DNA of 64,000 bases, from assembly GCA_016191525.1 (NCBI GenBank), contig JACPOK010000033.1:744001-808000 (forward strand). Reading direction: 5' to 3'. Source of the stretch: Burkholderiales bacterium (lineage in GTDB: Bacteria > Pseudomonadota > Gammaproteobacteria > Burkholderiales > Burkholderiaceae_C). Made by a program: the position numbers and the translations under genes. The notes below the pieces were generated by a model. That model saw only the letters and a program-made list of their open reading frames with translations. It was not told where the DNA came from and ran no database searches. Positions 45,104 through 53,877 of the stretch are shown piece after piece (the first letter of the stretch is position 1; each line of letters starts with the position of its first letter).

Positions 45104-45805
45104 ATGAGCGAAGAATCCCGCACGCCGCCCGGCGTTCCCCATCCCCGTACCATTCGCACGTTCGTGCGGCGCGCGGGCCGCACCACTATCGGCCAGGCCA
45201 AGGCCTTCGAGCAACTGGCGCCTGCGTTCGTCCTGCCCTACACGGGGGAGCTGCTTCAGTTCTCCGCCGCCTTCGGCCGCGACGCGCCCACGGTGCTTGA
45301 AATCGGGTTCGGCATGGGTGAGGCCACAGCGCACATCGCGGCATTGCGGCCGGATGAAAATTTTCTCTGCTGCGAAGTGCATGAGCCCGGGGTGGGCGCG
45401 CTGCTCAAGCGGATTGGCGAGCAGGACCTGCGGAATATCCGCATCCTGCAGCACGACGCCGTGGAAGTGCTGGACAAAATGCTCGCACCGGGCAGCCTGG
45501 CCGGCGTGCACATCTTCTTTCCGGACCCCTGGCACAAGCTGCGCCACAACAAGCGGCGCCTGATCCAGCCGCCGCTGGTGGCCCGCCTGGCCACACGGCT
45601 GGCCCCGGGTGCTTACCTGCATTGCGCTACGGACTGGGAGCCTTACGCGCAGCAGATGATGCAGGTGCTTTCAGCGCAGCCGCTGCTGGCCAATACCGCG
45701 GAGGGCTTCGCACCCAAGCCGGCCTACCGCCCGCTGACCAAGTTCGAGAACCGCGGCCTGAAACTGGGCCACGGGGTCTGGGACCTTGTTTTCAGGCGGA
45801 AGTGA
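45104..45805 (+). CDS. trmB: tRNA (guanine-N7-)-methyltransferase
   Basis: 233 residues. The SAM-binding motif is [14 protein letters not shown], followed by the TrmB signatures [35 protein letters not shown] and a C-terminal TKFENRG. TrmB methylates G46 in the variable loop of many tRNAs. ATG 45104 begins an N-terminal tail (RTFVRRAGR) that is normal for the family. The last 14 bp overlap the end of the convergent transglutaminase-like gene. Confidence 0.96.
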   Translation: MSEESRTPPGVPHPRTIRTFVRRAGRTTIGQAKAFEQLAPAFVLPYTGELLQFSAAFGRDAPTVLEIGFGMGEATAHIAALRPDENFLCCEVHEPGVGALLKRIGEQDLRNIRILQHDAVEVLDKMLAPGSLAGVHIFFPDPWHKLRHNKRRLIQPPLVARLATRLAPGAYLHCATDWEPYAQQMMQVLSAQPLLANTAEGFAPKPAYRPLTKFENRGLKLGHGVWDLVFRRK

Positions 45806-46901
45806 TTTCGCGCGCCGTGATCTGGTACTTGAAGTCGTCGGGCGCGTAGGAGTCGAAGCGGCCCTGCGAGTTTTCGCCGACCGGGTACATGAAGAAACCC
45901 ATCTTCGGCCCCGTGGAATGCGGCAGCGCGATGTCCGCGCCGCTGTTCCAGGCCAGCCAGTTGCCTTCCCAGCCGCCGAACAGGGCCTGGTTGACGGGCG
46001 CCACCAGTTCGTGCCGCGTGGTCTTGATCCATTCGGGCGTTTCCTGGCGCATCACCTTGGCCACGTCGGCCGGGTCCATCGCCACCCAGCCGCGGGCCTT
46101 GAGGTACACCTCCGCGCGGCAGTGCTGCGCGCCCTTGAGGCTGGCAGGGTTGCCGCCCAGCTCGCGGTAGCCGAAAGCCGAAGGCGCCACACGCAGGCCG
46201 TAGTAATCGCGGGCCGGAACACCGGCCGAGCGGCACAGGCCCGCGAACAGCGCGTTCAGGTCGGCGCACTTGCCGCCCAGGTTGCCCGTTTCCAGCATCG
46301 TCTTGATGTCGCCCTCGCCGCAGCCGCGCACCTTGGGTTCGCGGTAGGTGTTCTCCACCACCCAGTCATAGATGCGGCGCACTTTTTCCTCGTCGGACGA
46401 CGCGCCGCCCACCGCCTTGCGGGCCGTATCACGGACGATGCCATCAGTGGGTACCAGCGCGGTGGGCCGCGTCCAGTGCCTCAGGTCCGAAGCATCCGCG
46501 CCGGCCGCGGTCTTTTGCGCGTCGGCGCGGTTGCGGGTCTGCACGCGGCTTGTCACTTCGGCGAACGGGCGCACGGTGCCCGGCGCGAATTCCGCGTAGA
46601 CCATGCGCACGCCCTCATGCCGGTCGCTGGCCAGCCGGGCCTGTCCATTGCTCGAAAAACTGCTTTCCTGCGAAAGCTGCCAATCGGTATTGACCGAAGG
46701 CACGGGCAGCCAGATGCGGGTGGTGCTGCGCGGCTCGGCGAGCTCGACGCGGGTGGTGACTTCGAAGGTGCGCCAGCCGCCAGGCTGGGGATTGAAATTT
46801 TTCTGTTGGGCCCGCGAGGCCAGCGGCCAGCCCAGGGCGGCGCCGCCCGCGGCAGCGGAGCAAGCGTGAAGGAAGCGGCGGCGGTACAAGTCTGCGGTCA
46901 T
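45792..46901 (-). CDS. exported transglutaminase-like domain protein
   Basis: 369 residues with a twin-arginine-like signal ([20 protein letters not shown]). A transglutaminase-type core holds the catalytic triad candidates: Cys in [15 protein letters not shown], His in QHCRAEVYL and Asp in AMDPADV. Bacterial members of this fold are usually peptidases or amide hydrolases in the periplasm, so cross-linking is not implied. It is transcribed from the same direction as the TlpA-like gene 30 bp upstream. Substrate unknown. Confidence 0.88.
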   Translation of the reverse strand: MTADLYRRRFLHACSAAAGGAALGWPLASRAQQKNFNPQPGGWRTFEVTTRVELAEPRSTTRIWLPVPSVNTDWQLSQESSFSSNGQARLASDRHEGVRMVYAEFAPGTVRPFAEVTSRVQTRNRADAQKTAAGADASDLRHWTRPTALVPTDGIVRDTARKAVGGASSDEEKVRRIYDWVVENTYREPKVRGCGEGDIKTMLETGNLGGKCADLNALFAGLCRSAGVPARDYYGLRVAPSAFGYRELGGNPASLKGAQHCRAEVYLKARGWVAMDPADVAKVMRQETPEWIKTTRHELVAPVNQALFGGWEGNWLAWNSGADIALPHSTGPKMGFFMYPVGENSQGRFDSYAPDDFKYQITAREITSA

Positions 46902-46931
46902 TGCGGGGAACCCTGTGGAAAGTTGCCCCGA

Positions 46932-47468
46932 TTATCGCGGCTTGCCCAGCAGGCCTTCCACCAGCCGGCCGGCCTCGGGCGAAGTCCAGTCCATCTCACC
47001 GCGCACCCGCCAGCGCGGCCGGCCATCGGTCCCGATGCCGATGGTGGTGGGGAATACCTTGACCGACCAGCGCCGCGCGATCTCGCCCGCCGGGTCCAGC
47101 AGCACCGGCAGCGCCATGCCGGTTGTGCGCACATAGCGCGCCGCGACGTTGGCAGACTCCTTGAAGTTGAGCGCCAGGACCGCCAGCCGCTCGCTGCCAT
47201 ACAGGTCGGCCAGGATCTGCAATGTGGGCATTTCGGCGCGGCAAGGCTCGCACCAGCTGGCCCAGAAATTCACCATCACCGCGCGTCCGCGCAATGCGTC
47301 CAGGCGCCAGCGGGCATCGTCCAGGCCCGTGGCCTCCAGGGCGGGGACGGGTTCGCGTGCCGGCCAGGGCGTGATTTCCCCGGCGCGGGCCGGGGGCAAC
47401 AAGGCCCCGATGCCACCCGCGGCCAGCACGTAGTGCAGCCAAGTACGGCGCGTATGCCCAACTTGCAT
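46932..47468 (-). CDS. TlpA/ResA-family periplasmic thioredoxin
   Basis: About 178 residues. The redox motif is FWASWCEPCRAEMP (Cys73, Cys76), preceded by a signal peptide with arginines (HTRRTWLHYVLAAGG). KVFPTTIGIG holds the conserved cis-proline. Proteins of this family reduce or oxidise periplasmic disulphides, often in cytochrome c maturation. ATG 47468 gives the simplest signal; in-frame starts at 47492, 47513 and 47531 are possible. It faces away from the next binding-protein gene. Confidence 0.88.
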   Translation of the reverse strand: MQVGHTRRTWLHYVLAAGGIGALLPPARAGEITPWPAREPVPALEATGLDDARWRLDALRGRAVMVNFWASWCEPCRAEMPTLQILADLYGSERLAVLALNFKESANVAARYVRTTGMALPVLLDPAGEIARRWSVKVFPTTIGIGTDGRPRWRVRGEMDWTSPEAGRLVEGLLGKPR

Positions 47469-47576
47469 GGCTTTGGCGGTGGCCTGTCGCATTCCCCGAT
47501 TGTGGCTGCCCATCGGCTCGGTTATCTTCATGGCATCAAGTTTGCTGGCAGGCAGGGACGTCGTACAGGAGTGAGC

Positions 47577-48725
47577 ATGCATACAAGACGAAGGGCAGTG
47601 TTGGGGGCCGGCCTTGCCGCCGGCATGGGTTTGTGGGGTGCCGCGAGCCCCGCTTTCGGGCAGGCCAAGCCGACGGGCCGCAAGGTCGTACTTGGCCAGT
47701 CGGTGCCACTGACCGGCGCCGCCAGCGAAATCGGCCTGGCCTTCGCCGCGGGCGCCAAACTGTACGTGGACGCCTTCAACAGCCGCAAGACCAGCCCGGG
47801 CTGGTACTACGAGCTGCGCCAGCTGGACGACGGGTATGACCCGGCCAAGGCCGGCGCCAATGCCAGGAAGATGCTGGCCGACGGCGCCGACCTGCTGTTC
47901 GGCTTTGTCGGTACCGCCAGCAGTGAGGCCGGCGCCAACGTAGCCGGGCCGGAAGGCGCCATCTTCTTCGGGCCCTTCGCCGCTTCCGACGCGCTGCGCG
48001 ATGCCGCTCACGGAAACGTCTTCCATGTACGCCCCAGCCTGGCCGACGAAGCGTTCAAGATGGTGCGTCACTGCGCCACATTGAGCCAGAGCCGCATCGC
48101 CGTGCTGGCCGAAGACGACGCCATGGGCCGCGCCGGCCTGGCGGCCGTCAACCAGGCGCTGGCCGAGCAGAAACTGCCGCCCCTGGTGGGCTCGGCCTTT
48201 GTGCCGGTCAACAGCGACCGGGTTGATGCGGCAGTGGCCCAGCTTTCCAAGGCGCAGCCCCAGGCCATCATCCAGGTCTCGCTGTTCAACACCACGGCCG
48301 CCTTCATCCGAAAGATGCGCAAGGCGGGCTATGCGGGCTCATTCCTGAATTTTTCGGTGGTGGGCATTGATCCGCTGTTCACGGCGCTGGGCAAGGAAAT
48401 CGGCGGCGTCGTGGTCTCGCAGGTGGTGCCCTCGCCGCGCAGCTCGGCCACGCCCATCGTCAAGGAATACCTGGCCGCGATCGACACCTCGGACCAGTCG
48501 CCTTCGTACGAAAGCCTGGAGGGCTACATCGCCGCCAAGGCCCTGAGCGAAGCGATCCGGCGTGCCGGCAAGAACTGGGACAAGGCCAGCCTGACCAGGA
48601 CAATGGCCGCGATGACCGATTACGACGTGGGCGGTTTCCGCATCAACCTGCGCGCCGGCATCCGCGATTCGGTGCGCGCCATCGACCTGGTGACGATCAC
48701 GCCCGACGGCAAGGTCGTGCGCTAG
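47577..48725 (+). CDS. branched-chain amino-acid ABC-type periplasmic binding protein
   Basis: 382 residues, with an arginine-rich signal (HTRRRAVLGAGLAAGMGLWG). The family-6 (LivJ-like) body shows VVLGQSVPLTGAASEIGL, ADLLFGFVGTASSEAGANVA, IAVLAEDDAMGRAGLAAV and SLEGYIAAKALSEAI. An AGGAGTG ribosome site precedes ATG 47577. No permease or ATPase gene is next to it, so it is an orphan binder. Its ligand may be an amino acid, amide or aromatic acid. Confidence 0.9.
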   Translation: MHTRRRAVLGAGLAAGMGLWGAASPAFGQAKPTGRKVVLGQSVPLTGAASEIGLAFAAGAKLYVDAFNSRKTSPGWYYELRQLDDGYDPAKAGANARKMLADGADLLFGFVGTASSEAGANVAGPEGAIFFGPFAASDALRDAAHGNVFHVRPSLADEAFKMVRHCATLSQSRIAVLAEDDAMGRAGLAAVNQALAEQKLPPLVGSAFVPVNSDRVDAAVAQLSKAQPQAIIQVSLFNTTAAFIRKMRKAGYAGSFLNFSVVGIDPLFTALGKEIGGVVVSQVVPSPRSSATPIVKEYLAAIDTSDQSPSYESLEGYIAAKALSEAIRRAGKNWDKASLTRTMAAMTDYDVGGFRINLRAGIRDSVRAIDLVTITPDGKVVR

Positions 48726-48740
48726 GAGCCAGAGGGCCCC

Positions 48741-51365
48741 TCAGGCCCGCTCTGCCACCCAGGCCTGCACCGACTGCAACGCGCCCGCCAGCTTGCTGGC
48801 GTCGGTGCCACCGGCCATGGCCATGTCGGGCTTGCCGCCGCCCTTGCCGCCGACCTGCTGGGCGACGAAGTTCACCAGGTCGCCGGCTTTCACCTTGCCC
48901 ATGCTGTCGGCTGTCACGCCGGCAGCGATCTGCACCTTGTCGCCGTCCACGGCCGCCAGCACGATGGCGGCGGTCTTGAGTTTGTCCTTGAGCTTGTCCA
49001 TCGTGTCGCGCAGCGTCCTGGCATCCGCGCCCTCGAGGCGGGCGGCCAGCACCTTGATGCCCTTGACGTCGACGGCCTGGGCCACCAGCTCGTCGCCCTG
49101 GGAAGAAGCCAGCTTGCCCTTGAGCTGTGCCACTTCCTTTTCCAGCGAGCGGACCTGGTCCAGCACCTGCGTGATGCGCCCCTGCAGTTCGGCCGTCGGT
49201 GCCTTCAGTGTGCCGGCGGCGCGGTTCACTGTGCTTTCCAGCTGCTGCAGGTAAGCCAGGGCGTTCTCGCCGGTCACCGCTTCGATGCGGCGCACGCCCG
49301 CGGCCACGCCGCCTTCGCTCACCACCTTGAACAGGCCGATGTCGCCGGTGCGGCCCACGTGGGTGCCGCCGCACAGCTCGCGGCTGGTGCCGATGTCGAG
49401 CACCCGCACCACGTCGCCATACTTCTCGCCAAACAGCATCACGGCGCCGGTCTTCTGCGCGGCCTCGATGTCCATCACCCGCGCCAACGTTTCGGCGTTG
49501 GCCAGGATTTCCACGTTCACGCGCTTTTCGATCTCGCGGATTTCCTCATCCGTCACCGGGTGGTTGTGCGTGAAGTCGAAGCGCGTCTTGTCGGCGTCGA
49601 CCAGCGACCCCTTTTGCTGCACGTGGCCGCCCAGCACTTCATGCAGGGCCTTGTGCATCAGGTGGGTCACGCTGTGGTTGCGCATGGTGGCGTGGCGCCG
49701 CGCCACATCCACCCTGGCCGCCACCGCATCGCCGACCTTGAGCGTGCCCTGGGTCTGCGTGCCGTGGTGCCCGAACACGTCGGCCTTGATTTTCTGCGTG
49801 TCTTCCACGCCGAACTGCACGCCCTCGGCCGCGAGGATGCCGCTGTCGCCGACCTGGCCGCCGCTCTCGGAATAGAACGGCGTGCTGTCCAGCACCACCA
49901 CGCCGGGCTGGCCTTCTTCGAGCTGCTGCACCGGGCTGCCGTCCTTGTACAGGGCGACCACGCGCGCGGCCGTTTCCAGTTTCTCGTAGCCGGTGAAGAT
50001 GTTGCCCGCGCCGCCGTATTCCAGCGCGCGATCCATCCTGAACTTGCCCGCGGCGCGGCCGGCCGCTTTCTGCTTGCCCATCGCCGCGTTGAAACCCGCT
50101 TCATCCACGGTCACGTCGCGCTCCCGGCAGACGTCGGCGGAAAGGTCCAGCGGGAACCCGAAGGTGTCGTGCAGCTTGAACGCCACTTCGCCCGGCAACA
50201 CCTTCTGGCCGCCGGCCAATGCCGCATCAAGGATTTCCATGCCATTTTCCAGCGTCTCGAAGAAGCGCACTTCTTCAGACTTCAGCACTTCGGTGATTCG
50301 CTTTTCGTCGGCGCGCAGGCGCGGGTAGGCGTCGCCCATCAGCACGACCAGGTCGGCCACCAGCTTGTGGAAGAACGGCGTCTTCTTGCCCAGCTTGTAG
50401 CCGTGGCGGATGGCGCGCCGGATGATGCGGCGCTGCACGTAGCCGCGGCCTTCGTTGGAGGGGATCACGCCGTCGCTCACCAGGAAGGCCGTGGCGCGGA
50501 TGTGGTCGGCGATGACGCGCAGGCTCTTGCTGTCCAGGTTCTTCTCGCCGGTCTCGCGGGCGGCGGCCTTGATCAGCCTGTCGAAGATGTCGATCTCGTA
50601 GTTGCTGTGCACGTGCTGCAGGATGGCGGCCAGACGCTCCAGGCCCATGCCGGTGTCCACGCAGGGCGCGGGCAACGGGTTGACGCTGCCATCGGGCTGC
50701 ATGTCGAACTGCATGAACACGTGGTTCCAGATCTCGATGAAGCGGTCGCCGTCCTCGCCCGGGCTGCCGGGCGGCCCGCCGGGAATGTGGTCGCCGTGGT
50801 CGTAGAAGATTTCCGAGCACGGGCCGCAGGGGCCGGTGTCCGCCATCATCCAGAAATTGTCGGACTTGTACTTGCCGCCCTTGTTGTCGCCGATACGGAT
50901 CACGCGCTCGGGCGGCAAGCCGATCTCTTTGGTCCAGATGTCGAAGGCCTCGTCATCGTCGATGTACACCGTGGCCAGCAGGCGCTCGGGCGGTAGCTTG
51001 TAGACCTGGGTGAGCAGCTCCCACCCCCATTTGAGGCTGTCGCGCTTGAAGTAGTCGCCAAAGCTCCAGTTGCCCAGCATCTCGAAGAACGTATGGTGGC
51101 GGGCGGTGTAGCCCACGTTTTCCAGGTCGTTGTGCTTGCCGCCGGCGCGCAGGCAGGCCTGAACCGAAGCCGCGCGCACATAAGGGCGCTTGTCGGAGCC
51201 GAGGAACACATCCTTGAACTGGACCATGCCCGAATTGGTGAACATCAGCGTGGGGTCGTTACCCGGCACCAGCGGGCTGGAAGCCACCACGGTGTGCCCC
51301 TTGGACGCGAAGAAGTCCAGGAAGGTCTTGCGGATGTCGGCGACGGTGGAAACGGGTGTATTCAT
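48741..51365 (-). CDS. alaS: alanyl-tRNA synthetase
   Basis: 874 residues, the normal bacterial length. The class II catalytic core opens [19 protein letters not shown] and holds [14 protein letters not shown]. The tRNA-recognition helices come next, and an editing domain follows with the zinc-binding sets [16 protein letters not shown] and CGGTHV (about residue 664). The C-Ala domain ends [12 protein letters not shown], a strictly conserved segment. The enzyme charges tRNA-Ala and clears mischarged Ser and Gly. ATG 51365 gives the standard N-terminus. A TATAAT box lies about 23 bp upstream. Confidence 0.98.
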   Translation of the reverse strand: MNTPVSTVADIRKTFLDFFASKGHTVVASSPLVPGNDPTLMFTNSGMVQFKDVFLGSDKRPYVRAASVQACLRAGGKHNDLENVGYTARHHTFFEMLGNWSFGDYFKRDSLKWGWELLTQVYKLPPERLLATVYIDDDEAFDIWTKEIGLPPERVIRIGDNKGGKYKSDNFWMMADTGPCGPCSEIFYDHGDHIPGGPPGSPGEDGDRFIEIWNHVFMQFDMQPDGSVNPLPAPCVDTGMGLERLAAILQHVHSNYEIDIFDRLIKAAARETGEKNLDSKSLRVIADHIRATAFLVSDGVIPSNEGRGYVQRRIIRRAIRHGYKLGKKTPFFHKLVADLVVLMGDAYPRLRADEKRITEVLKSEEVRFFETLENGMEILDAALAGGQKVLPGEVAFKLHDTFGFPLDLSADVCRERDVTVDEAGFNAAMGKQKAAGRAAGKFRMDRALEYGGAGNIFTGYEKLETAARVVALYKDGSPVQQLEEGQPGVVVLDSTPFYSESGGQVGDSGILAAEGVQFGVEDTQKIKADVFGHHGTQTQGTLKVGDAVAARVDVARRHATMRNHSVTHLMHKALHEVLGGHVQQKGSLVDADKTRFDFTHNHPVTDEEIREIEKRVNVEILANAETLARVMDIEAAQKTGAVMLFGEKYGDVVRVLDIGTSRELCGGTHVGRTGDIGLFKVVSEGGVAAGVRRIEAVTGENALAYLQQLESTVNRAAGTLKAPTAELQGRITQVLDQVRSLEKEVAQLKGKLASSQGDELVAQAVDVKGIKVLAARLEGADARTLRDTMDKLKDKLKTAAIVLAAVDGDKVQIAAGVTADSMGKVKAGDLVNFVAQQVGGKGGGKPDMAMAGGTDASKLAGALQSVQAWVAERA

Positions 51366-51387
51366 GCTTGGCTCAGGTAAGCCTTCA

Positions 51388-51393
51388 ATTATA
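51388..51393 (-). promoter_or_regulatory. possible -10 box of the alaS promoter
   Basis: On the minus strand a perfect TATAAT lies 22 bases ahead of the alaS start. No good -35 match is found at 16-18 bp spacing (for example CATGGC), so the promoter is tentative. The surrounding 40 bp are AT-richer than the genes. Confidence 0.35.
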
Positions 51394-51461
51394 GGTTTCA
51401 GGGCATTCCCGCCATGCTTCGGGCGGCATCCGCGCGGATAACCGCCCAAGGACCCCGCACC

Positions 51462-51614
51462 ATGAACGACGCGCGCCGCCTCGCCCTGCGTGCCATCGCC
51501 GGCGCCTCGCTTGCTACATTTTTGATAGCTTCCGGCGCACAGCCGGCGCCCCTTCCGCCCCAAAACGCCATCGAACCGTGGTCCAGGTCAGCGACAACGA
51601 CCCGGCGCCCTTGA
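51462..51614 (+). pseudogene. decayed DsrE-like gene with an embedded repeat element
   Basis: A start [18 protein letters not shown] looks like the signal peptide of exported DsrE-family proteins. After the repeat-like segment, a +1 shifted frame reads [13 protein letters not shown], the conserved first strand of DsrE/DsrF-like proteins (typically VVQVSDnDP followed by a W-N-L-A-L-N-N segment). The rest of that domain is missing. The intact frame stops at 51614 after 50 residues. So an original DsrE-like gene seems to have been interrupted and truncated. The family recognition is from memory and needs a search. Confidence 0.5.
51513..51560. repeat. repeat element (copy 2), GCTAC...TTTGATAGCT type
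   Basis: GCTACATTTTTGATAGCT followed by CCGGCGCACAGCCGGCG resembles the copy at 27138-27204; about 35 of 48 aligned bases agree, including 16 of the first 18. This copy lies inside the decayed DsrE-like frame instead of between genes. Confidence 0.55.
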
Positions 51615-51640
51615 GCTTTGGCCCAATTTGCCCGGGACCC

Positions 51641-52512
51641 TCACGGATTCTGGCTGGTCTCGGGCAGCAACTTGTAGATATCGTCCTCCTCGCTCACTGG
51701 CCGTGCAATGACCTTGGCCTTTTCGAAAACATGGCTCCCGTCGATGAGGATGTCGCGATGTACGCTGGGCCGGAAAGTCAGGTACTGCTCGTCTTCCCGC
51801 AGGATGTGTCCGTAAGTCTGCAGCCGGCGCCTTCCGAGAGGGTAGTTCCCGACGAGCTTCATCACCTGTTTGTCGTTGCCCGGGCTGCTCGCCGCCAGGC
51901 GGCCGCTTCCGCCGTGCCGGTTGAGGCTCCCATTTGCACCGGGCCCGCGACCCCCGCGATGTACACCGCTGGCCATAGTTGCCGCAGCACTGGACCCTGG
52001 AAGCGGGCCTTGAGCGGCACATAAGGATGCACTTCAGTCGCCGACAGAAACCCGATGAAAAGCGAAGGGGTCAGCAGGATTTCGTTGTTCGCCGCCTCTC
52101 GCTGGGTGAGGTATTTGCCGGAAGGACTGGCCGCGACGGCCCGGGCCACGGCGCTGTTCAACTCCGCCTCGACGCTTACCAGTGAAATGGGCGGATTCTT
52201 CGCCCGGACCGCGGCGTCCGTTTCGTTAGCCATTCTCGCCAGGCCGATGCCGAACCAGCCGCTCCAGAGGGACGATCGATGGGTCTGCTGGCCATTGAGC
52301 AGCAGTTCGCCACCGGAGACACGTGAAACTGCAGGATGGATATGGGTCCAGTCCGCGAGCTCGGACGGCAGGTATTTCACCGCGGCCACCTGCGAACGCT
52401 CGAGGATGGACGGCTCGGCGGCGCAAGCGCCAAATACCGTGCAGAGCACGACCGCAGCCAATGACCGTTGGAGTAGCTCTGGCGTAAAACTGCGAAGGGG
52501 GTGGGTCATCAC
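51641..52512 (-). pseudogene. exported protein of unknown function, split by one frameshift
   Basis: The first part (52512 to about 51900) encodes a signal peptide (SLAAVVLCTVFGACAAEPS) and a mature domain with ISLVSVEAELNSAVARAVA and LLTPSLFIGFLSATEVHPYV, then runs into a stop at 51862. The second part continues in another frame as SSPGNDKQVMKLVGNYPLG through IYKLLPETSQNP to the stop at 51641. Third-position GC stays high across the switch only if the frame changes near 51905-51930, so a single indel best explains it. The repaired protein would be about 290 residues. It could be a real pseudogene or an assembly error. I do not recognise the family. It sits next to tRNA-Gly. Confidence 0.55.
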
Positions 52513-52541
52513 GCATTACTCAGTAGAATTCGCCTAGTTCT

Positions 52542-52615
52542 GCGGGCATCGTTCAATGGCAGGACCTGAGTTTCCCATACTCAAGATGAGGGTTCGATTC
52601 CCTTTGCCCGCTCCA
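52542..52615 (+). tRNA. tRNA-Gly (anticodon CCC)
   Basis: 74 bases fold as a cloverleaf. The acceptor stem GCGGGCA (52542-52548) pairs with TGCCCGC (52605-52611). The anticodon arm is TGAGT-TTCCCAT-ACTCA with the CCC anticodon at 52574-52576. The T arm contains GGTTCGATTCC. A CCA end is encoded (52613-52615). It reads GGG glycine codons. It is downstream of the frameshifted gene and on the opposite strand. Confidence 0.95.
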
Positions 52616-52714
52616 CACATCCCCTGACCTTGCACACGCGATGTCGGCAACGGCCTACACACGATCAGGGATGCGGCGTTCAAATCCTGCACGGCGCAGC
52701 CTTAGATTAGGGCG

Positions 52715-53116
52715 ATGCTTGGTTTCAAAACTTTCGCACCAACGCGCGCAACCACAGTCAGGCTCGAGCGTGTCTCGCGCCCCTGGCAAAACTGGTTCGT
52801 CGCCGCGTACACCACGGCCGTGGACGGCAGCTTTTACGGATACGCCAAGATTTTCGCCGGCCCACCCCGGGACACCTGGAGTTCGGCCGCCCTGGCCAAG
52901 GTGGGTTCGGCGTTCGGCTATGCGAACGAGGAATACGCGCTGGAGGAAGCCGAGTGCCGCGCCCTGCTGGCCCTGGGCTGCCTGGACCGGGCGGGCGCCA
53001 ATTTCGTACGCCACCCTTCTCCCCGAACGGTTACGCAGCTGATGCGGGGGCTTCGGCCCCGGCTGGCTGCAGGTGCCCGCAGGATCAGCCCCTATCCCGA
53101 AAGCAGCGGAACATGA
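52715..53116 (+). CDS. conserved-looking hypothetical protein
   Basis: 133 residues; I do not recognise the family. It has no signal peptide or membrane segment. An aromatic stretch PWQNWFVAAYTTAVDGSFYG and GYAKIFAGPP is followed by ALAKVGSAFGYANEEYALEE. Its stop overlaps the start of the next gene by four bases (ATGA), so the two are coupled and may work together. Codon use is ordinary for the window. ATG 52715 is the first in-frame start after the tRNA gene. Confidence 0.65.
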   Translation: MLGFKTFAPTRATTVRLERVSRPWQNWFVAAYTTAVDGSFYGYAKIFAGPPRDTWSSAALAKVGSAFGYANEEYALEEAECRALLALGCLDRAGANFVRHPSPRTVTQLMRGLRPRLAAGARRISPYPESSGT

Positions 53117-53874
53117 TGGCCTCCAAATACGAAGGCGGATTCGAGCTGAGCGCGACCGCGCCGGCCGACGCCACGCCCGAGGCGATCAGCGCGAGCCGCC
53201 GCGACGCGGACTCCGTGCGCTACAACCTCCTGCGGCGGCTGGCGCCCGCGCTCAAGCACGACATGCTCGTCAATCTCCAGGCGGTGGCGATGATGGCCGA
53301 CGTGCTTGTCGCCAAGTTGGAGCGTGGCGAACAGGACCCCGCCGCGCTGCAGAAGGGAATTTCCCGCATCAACCGCCTGGTACGCGACGCGGTAGCGACC
53401 AACCTCAAGGTTGCGAGCTGGCTGGAACCGGGTGAGGACGAGGGTATCGGCCTCACCGCGGGCGTGCAGGATTGCGTGTCGCTGCTGGCGGCATCCTTCA
53501 ATTTCAGGGCGCTGCACCTTGCCAATAACGTGCCGCCGCTGAAGTTCGACGTTTCCAGGTTCGCGCTGCGCAACCTGCTGGCCGCCGCGCTCTTCCTTAT
53601 CGCCGATGAAGTTCAGGGGCCAGCCGACATATCGATAGTTGCCGAGCTCTCGGGTAGCCAGGCCACGCTGCAGCTGCACGTCACCCGCCGGGACGGACCG
53701 TTCGAGCTGGACCATGAATTGCCCGCGGGTTTTCGCAGCCGCCTGCTGGAATGGGACGACGTCAAGATGCTGGCCGAAGCCGAGTCCGTGCAGTTGCGCC
53801 GCGCCGGCCACGATGTGCGGCTCGTGTTGCCACGCGTGCGGGCCATGCGCCCGCTCAAGATGGTGGCCGCCTAG
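53113..53874 (+). CDS. atypical histidine-kinase-like protein without a recognisable ATP-binding domain
   Basis: 253 residues, soluble. A helical part at about 35-70 reads RRLAPALKHDMLVNLQAVAM, which resembles a DHp dimerisation helix with a histidine in the expected place. The C-terminal half (VSRFALRNLLAAALFLIADE, then LQLHVTRRDGPFEL) follows the general outline of a kinase ATPase domain, but no G-box glycines (DxGxG, GxGxG) are visible. It may act as a phosphotransfer or scaffold protein. The start overlaps the preceding stop (ATGA). It ends four bases before the convergent PAS-GGDEF-EAL gene. Confidence 0.6.
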   Translation: MMASKYEGGFELSATAPADATPEAISASRRDADSVRYNLLRRLAPALKHDMLVNLQAVAMMADVLVAKLERGEQDPAALQKGISRINRLVRDAVATNLKVASWLEPGEDEGIGLTAGVQDCVSLLAASFNFRALHLANNVPPLKFDVSRFALRNLLAAALFLIADEVQGPADISIVAELSGSQATLQLHVTRRDGPFELDHELPAGFRSRLLEWDDVKMLAEAESVQLRRAGHDVRLVLPRVRAMRPLKMVAA

Positions 53875-53877
53875 GCT

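Noticed and set aside
52501-52541. Promoter for tRNA-Gly with a TAGAAT box at 52524-52529
   Set aside because: The -10 box is plausible but no -35 match exists at normal spacing, so support is too thin.
52542-52615. tRNA-Gly as an attachment site for an integrated element
   Set aside because: No integrase gene and no duplicated tRNA 3' end were seen nearby; the damaged genes beside it can be explained by simple decay.
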